This document shows, piece after piece, positions 29,005 to 36,808 of a DNA stretch of 64,000 nucleotides (positions are counted from its first letter, which is position 1; the number at the start of each line of letters is the position of its first letter). The notes beneath the pieces are model-generated. The model worked only from the letters and a program-made list of their open reading frames with translations, did no database searches and was not told the DNA's origin. This DNA is from Pelomonas saccharophila_A. Its GTDB lineage: Bacteria; Pseudomonadota; Gammaproteobacteria; Burkholderiales; Burkholderiaceae_C. The stretch spans positions 682,001 to 746,000 of the forward strand of contig NZ_JAVDXU010000003.1 of the NCBI RefSeq assembly GCF_031458095.1. Reading direction: 5' to 3'. Both the position numbers and the translations under genes were made by a program.

Positions 29005-29912
29005 GCCGGCTTCCCCTTGGCCGCGCCACGCTCGGGCTTGAAGAAGAGGTTGAGCAGCTTGTCGACCAGCAGCATCAGCATCAGCGCCAGCATGAAGAGC
29101 ACCATGCCGGCGAAGCCATGCACGAAGCCCTGGCCAGCCGCATCGCCGAAGAAATAGGTGACCAGCACCAGGATCATGACGCGGCCGATGTTGGCGCAGA
29201 AGGCAATGGGCACGAGGGTCAAGGCCAGCGTGACATTGCGTGCCACCGAGGTGTAGCGCATCAGGTTCATGTACAGCATGCCCAGGGCCTCGAGCGTGAA
29301 CATGGAGTTCAGGCCGGCGCAGGCGTCAGCCACCAGCAGCTGGTACTGGCCCACGGTCAGCGTGACACCGGAGCGGCCGACCGGCAGGCCCAGCCCATAA
29401 AGCAGGTTGCTCGCCACATAGGACACCGCCATCTTCAGCGGCGCCGTGACGGAGGCGACCAGGGCCTCGGGCAGAGGCACCATGAAGATCATGAAGAAGA
29501 GCGGAAACCAGATCACGCGCAGGCCGCGCCAACCCTTGAACAGCAGGGCCAAGCCAGCCAGCATCCAGATCTGGGAGCCGATGGAGAAGATCCAGATGTC
29601 CTGAGAGCGACCGACGACGTAGAGCAGGCTGCCCAGCAGCAGCACCACGGCGGCACTGACGCCGGCCGGGCGGCTCGGCAGCTCAGCCAGGGTATGGCGC
29701 AGGTTGTAAAGCAGCCAGAGGCTGACGACGAAGATGATTGGGCCGTGGCCCTGCTCGTCGGTGCGCCAGATCGTCCGGCTCAACTCGAGGTACTCGGGCG
29801 CATAGGCCGCCAGAAGGCCCACCAGCACCAGCACGACGGCGGGCAGGTCGGCACCCGCAGGGAGCAGGCCCTGACGTTCAGAAGGCAGCGCAGACATCGC
29901 GTTCGCACTCAT
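29001..29912 (-). CDS. xrtB: Exosortase B (XrtB/EpsH-type transpeptidase-like membrane protease)
   Basis: A 303-residue protein with about eight membrane helices. It carries the exosortase catalytic triad pattern: Cys198 in VADACAGLNSMFTLEALG, Arg244 in NIGRVMILV and His265 in VHGFAGMVLF. The opening segment with YAPEYLELSRTIW and DEQGHGPIIF matches the exosortase-B subgroup linked to EpsDEFG loci. Exosortases cleave PEP-CTERM-tagged surface proteins near the membrane, by analogy with archaeosortase/sortase chemistry. No PEP-CTERM protein is encoded in the window, so the substrates lie elsewhere or the enzyme has an EPS-specific task. Confidence 0.92.
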   Translation of the reverse strand: MSANAMSALPSERQGLLPAGADLPAVVLVLVGLLAAYAPEYLELSRTIWRTDEQGHGPIIFVVSLWLLYNLRHTLAELPSRPAGVSAAVVLLLGSLLYVVGRSQDIWIFSIGSQIWMLAGLALLFKGWRGLRVIWFPLFFMIFMVPLPEALVASVTAPLKMAVSYVASNLLYGLGLPVGRSGVTLTVGQYQLLVADACAGLNSMFTLEALGMLYMNLMRYTSVARNVTLALTLVPIAFCANIGRVMILVLVTYFFGDAAGQGFVHGFAGMVLFMLALMLMLLVDKLLNLFFKPERGAAKGKPA

Positions 29913-29960
29913 TCAACACCCCAGTGCAACTGCCGTGCCAGAGGCAGCCGATGCGCCTCA

Positions 29961-30845
29961 TCAGAATTCGTTGACGACGGCGCCGAGCAGTTGCACCGAG
30001 CTGCCGGCCAGGCTGGCCACCAGGTCCTGCAGGGCCGCGACCTTGTTCTCGTGCTTGCGGGTCAGCACCAGGGCCGCGCCGCACTTGGCCGCCACAACGC
30101 AGCCGTCGGCACCCTGGGATGCCGCTGCGGTGTCGATGACGACGTGGTCGAACTTGGCCGCCAGCTCGCGCACCAGAAGGCCGAAGGCCGGGCGCTCCAG
30201 CAGCTCCAGCGGGTTGGGAGGGATGGGACCGCAGGGCAGCACGAACAGGCCGGCGACGCCCTCGACGGATTGGATGACCTGGGTTTCGGCCCGGCCGGAC
30301 AGCAGCGAGGACAGGCCGGCGGCGTTGCTGATCTTGAACACCTCGTGCTGGCGCGGGCTGCGCAGGTCGGCATCGACAAGCAGGGTGCGGCCGCCAAGCT
30401 GGGCCAGCGACACGGCGAGGTTGGCGGCGAAGAAGGTCTTGCCGTCGCCGGTGCCGGGGCTGATGACGGCCAAGCCCTGGCGCACCGCGTCGGGGCGGTT
30501 CCAGCGCATGACGACCTGGCTGCGCACCGCACGCACGGCCTCGGCCTGCACCGAAAAGGGCTGCGTCAGCGCGACCAACTCGGGGCTGGCGTCACGGCGC
30601 TCGGCATTGGCCAGCGGGTAGTGGAACTGCTGAGCGAGGGCATTGAGCACGTCGTCGGGGCTGGCCAGCCCCAGGGCGACGGCGGCTTCACCGAAGCGCA
30701 CGCCATGTTCACGCTGATAGCTGAGGACCCGTTCGACCTCGGCGGCGCTGAGGTTGCGCGCGTCGCGGATCAGGTCACCAATCGAACGGGCGGCGTGCAG
30801 ATCGGCAGTGGCGTTCACGGAAGCTCCAGAGATTGCGGCATTCAT
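29961..30845 (-). CDS. epsG: EpsG-type chain-length determinant tyrosine kinase (BY-kinase-like ATPase)
   Basis: A 294-residue cytoplasmic protein. Residues ~20-90 look like an MshEN/GspE-N module (GVRFGEAAVALGL, then LNALAQQF), a fold that binds cyclic di-GMP in other proteins. The rest is a bacterial tyrosine-kinase ATPase: Walker A SPGTGDGKT (129-137), Walker A' LLVDADLRSP (155-164), and a Walker B-like VVIDTAAAS. It would work with EpsF to set EPS chain length. It lacks the Tyr-rich C-terminal tail of Wzc, ending in GAVVNEF. It lies 5 bases after epsF and 48 bases before xrtB. Confidence 0.88.
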   Translation of the reverse strand: MNAAISGASVNATADLHAARSIGDLIRDARNLSAAEVERVLSYQREHGVRFGEAAVALGLASPDDVLNALAQQFHYPLANAERRDASPELVALTQPFSVQAEAVRAVRSQVVMRWNRPDAVRQGLAVISPGTGDGKTFFAANLAVSLAQLGGRTLLVDADLRSPRQHEVFKISNAAGLSSLLSGRAETQVIQSVEGVAGLFVLPCGPIPPNPLELLERPAFGLLVRELAAKFDHVVIDTAAASQGADGCVVAAKCGAALVLTRKHENKVAALQDLVASLAGSSVQLLGAVVNEF

Positions 30846-30850
30846 GGGAC

Positions 30851-32287
30851 TCAGGCTGCCTTGCCGGTGCCGGGCATGTGCCCGAGCAGGCGCTGTTGCA
30901 TCAGATTGGCCTTGGCGGCCCGGCCGAACAGGCGGCGCGCGTTCGGCGATGGCAGCACGCCGATGATGGGCAGGGCCACGGCCTGAGCCACGTCTTCGGC
31001 GCTGCGGACACGCCGGTCCATCATTTCCATGCCGACGACGACGCTCAGCGCCAGCAGGGTGCCGAGGAAGATGGCCACGATCATGTTGAGGACGAGCTTG
31101 GGCGAGGCCGCATCGACCGGCGGCACGGCCTGGGACAGCACCGACACATTGCTCTGCGTGGCCAGGCTTTCGAGCGTGGCCTGGTTGAGGCGGGCCATGA
31201 TCTGGTCGTAGGTGCGCTGGGCGTTCTCGACGTCGCGCACCAGCACGGCGCCGTCATCGCGCACGGCCTTCATCTGCAGCACCTTGGCGCGCTGGGCCTC
31301 GAGTTGGGCCTTGATTTCGCCGGCTCGCTGCTGATTGATGCTGTTGGAAATGCCCAGCGAACTGCCGACCTTGGCGGTCTCGCTGTCAATGCGAGATTTC
31401 AGCTCGGCCAAGTTGGCACGTGCCTCGATGACCTGTGGGTTCTTGTCGCCAAGCTTGGAAGTGAGTTCCTGCAACTTGGCCTGCAGCCGTGCCTGGTCGG
31501 CCTTGAGCCCGGCGATCAGCGGGTTGTTCAGCACTTCCTGCATGCTGCTGGAACCGGCGCCCCGGGCAGCGGCTTGACGACTCACGGAATCAGAAGCCAG
31601 CGACTGCAAGGCGACGAATTGAGACGACAGCTCGCCCAATCGCGCATTCTCGACGTCAAGACGCTCGTCGGTGGCGATGATGCCCTTCTCCTTCTGGAAG
31701 TCGGACAGCTTGCTTTGCGCCTTTTCAAGCACATCGCGTGCTTCCTTGGCTCGCTGATCGAAGAAGGACGAGTACAGGCGCGCCGGCTCGACGCGCATCT
31801 CGATGTTGGTCTCGAGATAGGCCTGCACGAAGGCGTTGGCCAGCACCGCAGCGAACTTGGGGTCGGCTGCCTTGTAGGAAACCGTGACGACGTTGGACTC
31901 TCGCGAGGGCTTGACGTCCAGGTTTTTCTGGAACAGCGCGTTCAGCCACTGCTCGATGGAGCCCTCGCCGTTCGTCGCGGTCTGCCATTGCTCACGGATC
32001 TGCGGGTTCTCGTTGAGCTTGAGGTTGCGCACCACCTTAAAGGCCACGCGGTCGCTCTGGATCACGTCGATCTGCGTCGCGATCAGGCTGGGATTGACAC
32101 CTCCCGCATAGAGGACCGCCGCCAGGGGGTCGGGCTTGCTCGAGTCGATGACCACCGACGCCGAGGCCGTGTAGCTCTTGGGCCAGACCAGGCTGAGCAC
32201 CAGAGCCAGCAGGACGATGCCGGCAAACACGCCGAGCGCCATCTTGTAGCGCGCACGCAGGATGGCCAGAAATTGCACAAAATTCAT
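30851..32287 (-). CDS. epsF: EpsF-type chain-length determinant protein (Wzz/PCP domain)
   Basis: A 478-residue inner-membrane polysaccharide co-polymerase. One helix lies at ~15-40 (MALGVFAGIVLLALVLSLVW), a large periplasmic domain with long coiled-coil segments spans ~150-400 (SKLSDFQKEKG, LKADQARLQAKLQELTSKL), and a second helix at ~410-435 (MIVAIFLGTLLALSVVVGME) is followed by a short cytoplasmic tail. It would control EPS chain length and couple polymerisation to the EpsE export channel, with EpsG as the separate kinase. The start MNFVQFLAILRARY (32287) is preferred to 17 extra upstream residues. Confidence 0.92.
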   Translation of the reverse strand: MNFVQFLAILRARYKMALGVFAGIVLLALVLSLVWPKSYTASASVVIDSSKPDPLAAVLYAGGVNPSLIATQIDVIQSDRVAFKVVRNLKLNENPQIREQWQTATNGEGSIEQWLNALFQKNLDVKPSRESNVVTVSYKAADPKFAAVLANAFVQAYLETNIEMRVEPARLYSSFFDQRAKEARDVLEKAQSKLSDFQKEKGIIATDERLDVENARLGELSSQFVALQSLASDSVSRQAAARGAGSSSMQEVLNNPLIAGLKADQARLQAKLQELTSKLGDKNPQVIEARANLAELKSRIDSETAKVGSSLGISNSINQQRAGEIKAQLEAQRAKVLQMKAVRDDGAVLVRDVENAQRTYDQIMARLNQATLESLATQSNVSVLSQAVPPVDAASPKLVLNMIVAIFLGTLLALSVVVGMEMMDRRVRSAEDVAQAVALPIIGVLPSPNARRLFGRAAKANLMQQRLLGHMPGTGKAA

Positions 32288-32300
32288 CGCTGCATCCCTA

Positions 32301-33143
32301 TCAGAAGAGGCTTTCCTTGACGTAGACGACATCCCCATCCTTGAGGCTGTCGTCCATGCCCGGCTGCATCACCTGCACCTTGCCCTCGGCCGACTTGCGG
32401 TGCACACGGATGCCGCGCTCCGTGCCACGTTGCGTCAGGCCACCACCAGCTGCGAGCGCCTGCATGACGGTCATACCGCGCTCCAACCTCATCGGCCCAG
32501 GACGCTGGACTTCGCCATAGATATAGACCAGCGGCGCGCGGTCCACCCACAGCACGTCACCGTTCTGGATCAGCACATCATTGGGGCGGCCGTGCTCGGC
32601 GCTGGGGCCGAAGACGCTGGGCAGGTCGATCTCCAGGCGGAAGGGCTTGCCGGCGCGGGTGCCGCTGAGGACGAGGATCTCGGCACCGGTGGTGGCAACG
32701 CCGCCGGCGTTGGCGAGCAGGTCGGTCACGCGCATGTCCGCCGTCTCGATGGGATAGCGGCCGGGCCGGTTGACCTGGCCCAGCACGCTGGCCTGGTTGC
32801 CCTTGACCTGCAGCAGCACCAGAGTGACCTGCGGCGACTTGACGAAGTTGCCGTTCTTCAGGCCGTCGGCGATGAGCTTTTCGGCAGCGCTGACACCCAG
32901 GCCGCCGATACGCACATTGCCCAGCAGCGGATAGCTGACGACACCGGTCTCCGAGACCCGGGTCTCGAGGGTGAGGTCGGGGTTCTGATAGACCACGATG
33001 CGGACGACGTCGCCCGCGCCGAGGCGGTATTCAGGTGCAGCCGCGGCCACTGCGGTGGCGGAGACGCCGGCCTGGGCCTGCGCCCCGAGGGCAGCCAGGC
33101 CAAGGGTGGCGGCGATGAACAGTTGAGCAATACGCATCTTCAT
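32301..33143 (-). CDS. epsE: EpsE-type polysaccharide export protein (Wza family)
   Basis: A 280-residue exported protein with a signal ending near AQAQA (~24). The poly_export domain follows (YRLGAGDVVRIVVYQNPDL, ~39-57, through NVRIGGLGVS), then SLBB-type domains (GQVNRPGRYPI; IYGEVQRPGPMRLERG). It would form the periplasmic/outer-membrane export channel for the EPS. Unlike E. coli Wza it has no lipobox Cys after the signal. The start overlaps the epsD stop by four bases. Confidence 0.93.
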   Translation of the reverse strand: MKMRIAQLFIAATLGLAALGAQAQAGVSATAVAAAAPEYRLGAGDVVRIVVYQNPDLTLETRVSETGVVSYPLLGNVRIGGLGVSAAEKLIADGLKNGNFVKSPQVTLVLLQVKGNQASVLGQVNRPGRYPIETADMRVTDLLANAGGVATTGAEILVLSGTRAGKPFRLEIDLPSVFGPSAEHGRPNDVLIQNGDVLWVDRAPLVYIYGEVQRPGPMRLERGMTVMQALAAGGGLTQRGTERGIRVHRKSAEGKVQVMQPGMDDSLKDGDVVYVKESLF

Positions 33144-34120
33144 TTCAGGCCCATGCCCTTGGAAATGGAAGCAGGATCCAGGCCACTGGCGGCCGGAGCG
33201 GGTGCCGCGGCGGGCGCGACGATGTCGGAAGCAGAGGGCAGCACCTGCGGCACCACACCCCCAGGCGCCGAAGCCGCCTGAGCGAATTTGCCCACGTACT
33301 CGATCTTGGAGCTGTCACGCAGCGCCTTGATGTCCTTCTGCACGGCCTCGCCCTTGCGCTGGTTCAGCAGGAAGGCTTCGATGGCCGGGCGGGCGCGGGC
33401 TTCGTCGACGGGCTGGCTGCGCGAGCTGACGAGGAAGAGGACGGTGATGCCGTTGGGGCTGGGGCTGACCATGGAGTCGCCGTCCTTCATCTTGGCAATG
33501 GCGTCCAGGCCGGCCAGCGGCAGCTGCTCGGCGGCGCGCACAGCCTGGTTGCCGTTGAAGCGGATGTCGGCGGACTTCAGGTATTCGGCGAACTCGTTCA
33601 GGTTCTTGGCCGCCGCCAGCTTGGCGCGAATGGCTTCGAACTGCTCGGGCCTGGCCTCGATCTGCAGTTCCTGCAGGCTGTAGATGCGGCGGTCCTTGAA
33701 CAGCGCCGGCTTGTCGTTGTAGTACTTGGTGATCTCGTCGGCGCTGGGCTTGGCGACGCTCTCACCCACGCGCTCGGCATAGGCCCTGGCGATGATCTCG
33801 CGCTTGGCGTTCTCGATCTGTTGCACGACGCGCGGGTCGCGGTCGAGCTTCTGCTCCTGGGCCTTCTGCACCGCGAGTTCCTGATCGATCAGGCGCTCCA
33901 GCACCTGGCGGCTGGCGGCTTCGGCCTGCTCGGGCTTGAGGCCGGGCTGGCGCTGCAGCACGAAATTGATCTGGTGGACGGTGATCTCTTCCTTGTTGAC
34001 CTTGGCTGCCGTCTGGGAGGCCTTGTCGCCCTTGTCACCACCGCAGGCGGTCAACAGCGCCACCGCTGCAACGACCGCCAACAACAGGGGAGCACGGTGC
34101 TTGTTCTGTTGGATTGCCAT
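33140..34120 (-). CDS. epsD: EpsD-type lipoprotein with SurA/parvulin-like peptidyl-prolyl isomerase fold
   Basis: A 326-residue lipoprotein. The lipobox LLTAC gives lipid-bearing Cys26. Residues ~40-130 resemble the SurA N-terminal chaperone region (VNKEEITVHQINFVL; RLIDQELAVQKAQEQ), and ~140-265 a parvulin-like domain (FKDRRIYSLQELQI; LPLAGLDAIAKMKDGD). The tail is Pro/Ala-rich. It belongs to the EpsD family that heads exosortase-B EPS operons and probably helps fold EPS export proteins. The start is ATG 34120 at the lipoprotein signal; the longer open frame upstream is intergenic. First gene of the 17-gene unit. Confidence 0.89.
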   Translation of the reverse strand: MAIQQNKHRAPLLLAVVAAVALLTACGGDKGDKASQTAAKVNKEEITVHQINFVLQRQPGLKPEQAEAASRQVLERLIDQELAVQKAQEQKLDRDPRVVQQIENAKREIIARAYAERVGESVAKPSADEITKYYNDKPALFKDRRIYSLQELQIEARPEQFEAIRAKLAAAKNLNEFAEYLKSADIRFNGNQAVRAAEQLPLAGLDAIAKMKDGDSMVSPSPNGITVLFLVSSRSQPVDEARARPAIEAFLLNQRKGEAVQKDIKALRDSSKIEYVGKFAQAASAPGGVVPQVLPSASDIVAPAAAPAPAASGLDPASISKGMGLK

Positions 34121-34364
34121 CTGAAGAAGGTCCTTTTTATGCAGAGGAAGGGCACCCGCCCCAAGGAGCGAACGAGTGTAGCGGCGCGATATGTCGCTTC
34201 TATGGGGCCCACGACCCCAGAACTGGGTTCGTCGGCAGCTCGCGGTTAGAGCATTTGCAAGCGGGAAGTTCCCAGATCCCCCACGTTCTTGGGGGATGGT
34301 CGGGATGAAGTGAGGATGACGCCTCCCGACGTCATCCGGTACGAGGTGCTCGGCATCCGGTATT
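34121..34364 (-). promoter_or_regulatory. Region upstream of epsD with three dyads
   Basis: This stretch should carry the promoter for the long minus-strand eps unit. Three inverted repeats stand out: GGGAAGTTCCC (34263-34273), arms ATCCCCC/GGGGGAT separated by 8 bases (34276-34297), and arms GGATGACG/CGTCATCC separated by 8 bases (34314-34337). The direct repeat CATCCGGTA occurs twice near 34332-34362. No clear sigma-70 or sigma-54 promoter pair was found. The dyads are plausible regulator sites or mRNA hairpins from ubiE read-through. Confidence 0.4.
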
Positions 34365-34458
34365 CGGGCCGAGCGCTGGGCCGCTCCCGAGCCGGCCCAC
34401 TTTGGCGATGTGCTTGCGGCTCGATGCCGCAAGCATCGCCGTCCCCCCGGGGGACCGG
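34365..34458 (-). repeat. 94-base three-hairpin repeat, copy A
   Basis: Read on the minus strand this is 94 bases long and aligns without gaps to 48115-48208 with 82 of 94 positions identical. It folds as GTCCCC/GGGGAC (loop CGG), then a 15-base stem GGCGATG+CTTGCGGC with a two-base CA bulge and loop ATCGA, then GGGCCG/CGGCCC. It lies downstream of the ubiE stop in the transcribed direction; a further shared CCCCTCGTC (minus strand) directly follows the stop codon. It is an intergenic structured repeat of REP/BIME-like character, with no coding capacity. Confidence 0.8.
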
Positions 34459-34500
34459 TTGGGCCGGCCCGCGTTCAGCGCGGCCGGACCAGACGAGGGG

Positions 34501-35232
34501 CTAGCACTTGATCCCAGCATGCAGCGCCACGATGCCGGCGCTGAGGTTGTGCACGTCCACATGGCCGAAGCCGGCCGTCTTCATCATGGCCTTCAGCGTG
34601 GCCTGGTCGGGGTGCATGCGGATGGATTCCGCCAGGTATTTGTAGCTCTCGGCATCGCCGGCGAACAGCGAGCCCAGCTTGGGCAGGATGTTGAAGGAGT
34701 ACCAGTCATAGGGCTTCTTCAGCGGCTCGGCGATCCTGGAAAACTCCAGCACCAGCAGGCGCCCGCCCGGCTTGAGCACGCGGCACATCTCGGCCAGGGC
34801 CAGGTCCTTGTGCGTCATGTTGCGCAGGCCGAAGGCGACGCTGACGAGGTCGAAGCTCTCGCTCTTGAAGGGCAGCTTCTCGGCGTCGGCCAGGCTGGTG
34901 GGCAGGATCAGGCCTTCGTCCAGCAGGCGATCGCGGCCCTGGCGCAGCATGGCCTCGTTGATGTCGGTGTGCACGACGACGCCGGTCTCGCCGACCTTGC
35001 GGGCGAAGGCGCGAGACAGGTCGCCCGTGCCGCCGGCGATATCCAGCGCCCGCTCGCCCGGCTTCAGGTTGGCGACCTGCACGGTGTAGGCCTTCCAGGC
35101 CCGGTGCAGGCCGGCCGACATGAGGTCGTTCATCAGGTCGTACTTGGACGCGACCGAGTCGAAGACGCCGCGGACCTTGCTGGCCTTCTCGTTCTCGTCG
35201 ACGGTGCTGAAACCGAAATGCGTCTGCGTCAT
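34501..35232 (-). CDS. ubiE: Bifunctional demethylmenaquinone/ubiquinone methyltransferase
   Basis: A 243-residue class I SAM-dependent methyltransferase for the C-methylation step in ubiquinone (and menaquinone) synthesis. Motifs are VRGVFDSVASKYDLMNDLMS at the N-terminus, the SAM site ALDIAGGTGDLS, and FGLRNMTHKDLALAEMCRVL plus LEFSRI. The start MTQTHFGFSTVDE (35232) is preferred over 33 upstream residues that overlap the DUF971 gene. It lies 5 bases after the DUF971 gene, a pairing common in betaproteobacteria. Confidence 0.96.
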   Translation of the reverse strand: MTQTHFGFSTVDENEKASKVRGVFDSVASKYDLMNDLMSAGLHRAWKAYTVQVANLKPGERALDIAGGTGDLSRAFARKVGETGVVVHTDINEAMLRQGRDRLLDEGLILPTSLADAEKLPFKSESFDLVSVAFGLRNMTHKDLALAEMCRVLKPGGRLLVLEFSRIAEPLKKPYDWYSFNILPKLGSLFAGDAESYKYLAESIRMHPDQATLKAMMKTAGFGHVDVHNLSAGIVALHAGIKC

Positions 35233-35237
35233 GGAAT

Positions 35238-35630
35238 TCAATGTGAGTGGCAGGATCCGCCGGCCTTGACCGGCATCGCGTCGTCGCGGCTCTTGCCGGC
35301 GGCGGCCAGGCGGGCTTCGTAGTCGCGCCACAGCGCGTCCTGCTGGCTGCCGAGCTTGTGGAGATAGTCCCAGGAGAACAGGCCGCTGTTGTGGCCGTCG
35401 CTGAACTCGGGCCGCACGGCGTAGTGGCCGACGGGCTCCAGGGCGGTGATGACGACGTCGCGCTTGCCGGTCTGCAGCGTTTCCTGGCCGGGGCCGTGGC
35501 CCATGACCTCGGCCGAGGGGCTGTAGACGCGCATCAGCTCGAAGGGGATGCGGAAACGCGCGCCGTCGTCGAAGGCGATCTCCAGCACGCGGGACTGCTG
35601 GTGGACGGTGATCTCGGTGGGCGCAGGCAT
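35238..35630 (-). CDS. DUF971 (gamma-butyrobetaine hydroxylase-like N-terminal) domain protein
   Basis: A 130-residue protein made almost wholly of the DUF971 domain: EIAFDDGARFRIPFELMRVY, then GHYAVRPEFSDGHNSGLFSW and DYLHKLG. Length and these blocks match the stand-alone bacterial family, which is often encoded next to ubiE. A metal-binding or Fe-S related role is suspected for the domain but not known; the C-terminus carries a Cys/His-containing GGSCHSH tail. Cytoplasmic. Confidence 0.88.
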   Translation of the reverse strand: MPAPTEITVHQQSRVLEIAFDDGARFRIPFELMRVYSPSAEVMGHGPGQETLQTGKRDVVITALEPVGHYAVRPEFSDGHNSGLFSWDYLHKLGSQQDALWRDYEARLAAAGKSRDDAMPVKAGGSCHSH

Positions 35631-35652
35631 GCTGTCAGTGTAGGCGCCTGCC

Positions 35653-36696
35653 TCAGAGAACCAGATAGGTCGGCACGACGCCGTCCTTGGGCCTGACCTG
35701 CGTGAAACGCGCAGCCAGGCGCGACTGCACGCTGATCGGCAGCGGCGCGAAACCCGTGCCGCGGGTCAGGTCGTCGCCGTGCATGAAGCACCAGTAGAGG
35801 TATTTCAGGGTGGGGCTAGCCTTGTTGGCCGTGGCGGGTTCGGCGTCGACGAGGACGAAGCTGGTCAGCGTGATCGGCCAGGTCTCGTTGCCGGGCCGGT
35901 CCAGCAGCGTAGCGAGGTCGTCGCCCTGGCGGTGCATGTCGCTCTCCAGGATGGCGGCGCGGAAGCCCGCTTCGGTGGGCTGCACAAACTTGCCGGCGGC
36001 GTTGCGCAGCTTCACGGCGGCCAGCTTGTCGCGCAGCACGCGGTCGTAGGAGACGTAGGCGATGGATCCCGGCGTCGCCCGCAGCGTCTGCACCATGCCG
36101 TCATTGCCCTCGGCCTTCAGCGGCTCGCCGGGCCAGGCCGGTGCCTGGCTGGCGCCGACCTCGGCCTTGAAGGAGGCAGACACGCCGGCCAGATAGCGGC
36201 TGAAGCCGTCGCTGGTGCCCGACTTCTCGGCGCGCACGACGCGCTTGATGGCCAGGGCCGGCAGGGCGATGCCGGGGTTGAGGGCGGCGATGCGGGCGTC
36301 GTTCCAGAGCTTGACGCGCCCCATGAAGATCTCGGCCAGCACCTCGCCGTCCAGCTGCAGCGCGGCAGAGCCCGGCAGGTTGACGACCGGCACGACGCCG
36401 CCCACCAGCATCGGGATCTGCACCAGCTTCTGCCTGGCCAGCTCGGCCGCCGGCAGCGGGGCATCGGTGCCGCCGAAATCCACCTTGCGGGCGCCGATCT
36501 GCTTGATGCCGTCGCCCGAACCCGTCCCCTTGTAGGCCACGCTGCCACCGCCGGCCTTCTCGAAGGCGCGCGCCCAGGTGTCGTAGACCTTGGCGGGAAA
36601 AGTGGCGCCCTGCCCTTGCACGGGCTGGGCGATGGCGGCGGCGGACAGCAGCAGAGGGGCCGCGAAGGCCAGGATCAGGCGCGGGAGGACGGGCAT
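35653..36696 (-). CDS. pstS: Phosphate ABC transporter periplasmic substrate-binding protein
   Basis: A 347-residue exported protein (signal ending near AAAIA). PstS signatures are GQGATFPAKVYDTWARAF, YKGTGSGDGIKQI, VDFGGTDAPL and RAEKSGTSDGFSRYL, which form the phosphate site. Only the binding protein is here; pstC, pstA and pstB are absent from the window. Transcribed toward the DUF971-ubiE pair with a 22-base gap. Upstream lies the divergent pepO gene, with no obvious Pho box. Confidence 0.9.
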   Translation of the reverse strand: MPVLPRLILAFAAPLLLSAAAIAQPVQGQGATFPAKVYDTWARAFEKAGGGSVAYKGTGSGDGIKQIGARKVDFGGTDAPLPAAELARQKLVQIPMLVGGVVPVVNLPGSAALQLDGEVLAEIFMGRVKLWNDARIAALNPGIALPALAIKRVVRAEKSGTSDGFSRYLAGVSASFKAEVGASQAPAWPGEPLKAEGNDGMVQTLRATPGSIAYVSYDRVLRDKLAAVKLRNAAGKFVQPTEAGFRAAILESDMHRQGDDLATLLDRPGNETWPITLTSFVLVDAEPATANKASPTLKYLYWCFMHGDDLTRGTGFAPLPISVQSRLAARFTQVRPKDGVVPTYLVL

Positions 36697-36808
36697 GGCC
36701 AGGAGTTCAAAACTTGGTGAAAACCCGCAATCATGCCCTGTGTCTTCCGATGAGGCCGGTAGGCGGGCGCTCTAATCTGCTGTTTCCACGGCCAAAGATC
36801 GCCCCGTC

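Noticed and set aside
29001..29912. Search for PEP-CTERM tails in proteins of the window
   Set aside because: No C-terminus shows the PEP motif, hydrophobic helix and basic end together.
34240..34275. Sigma-54-type promoter upstream of epsD (TGG...TTGC on the minus strand)
   Set aside because: The spacing between the GG and GC elements is 12-13 bases instead of 10.
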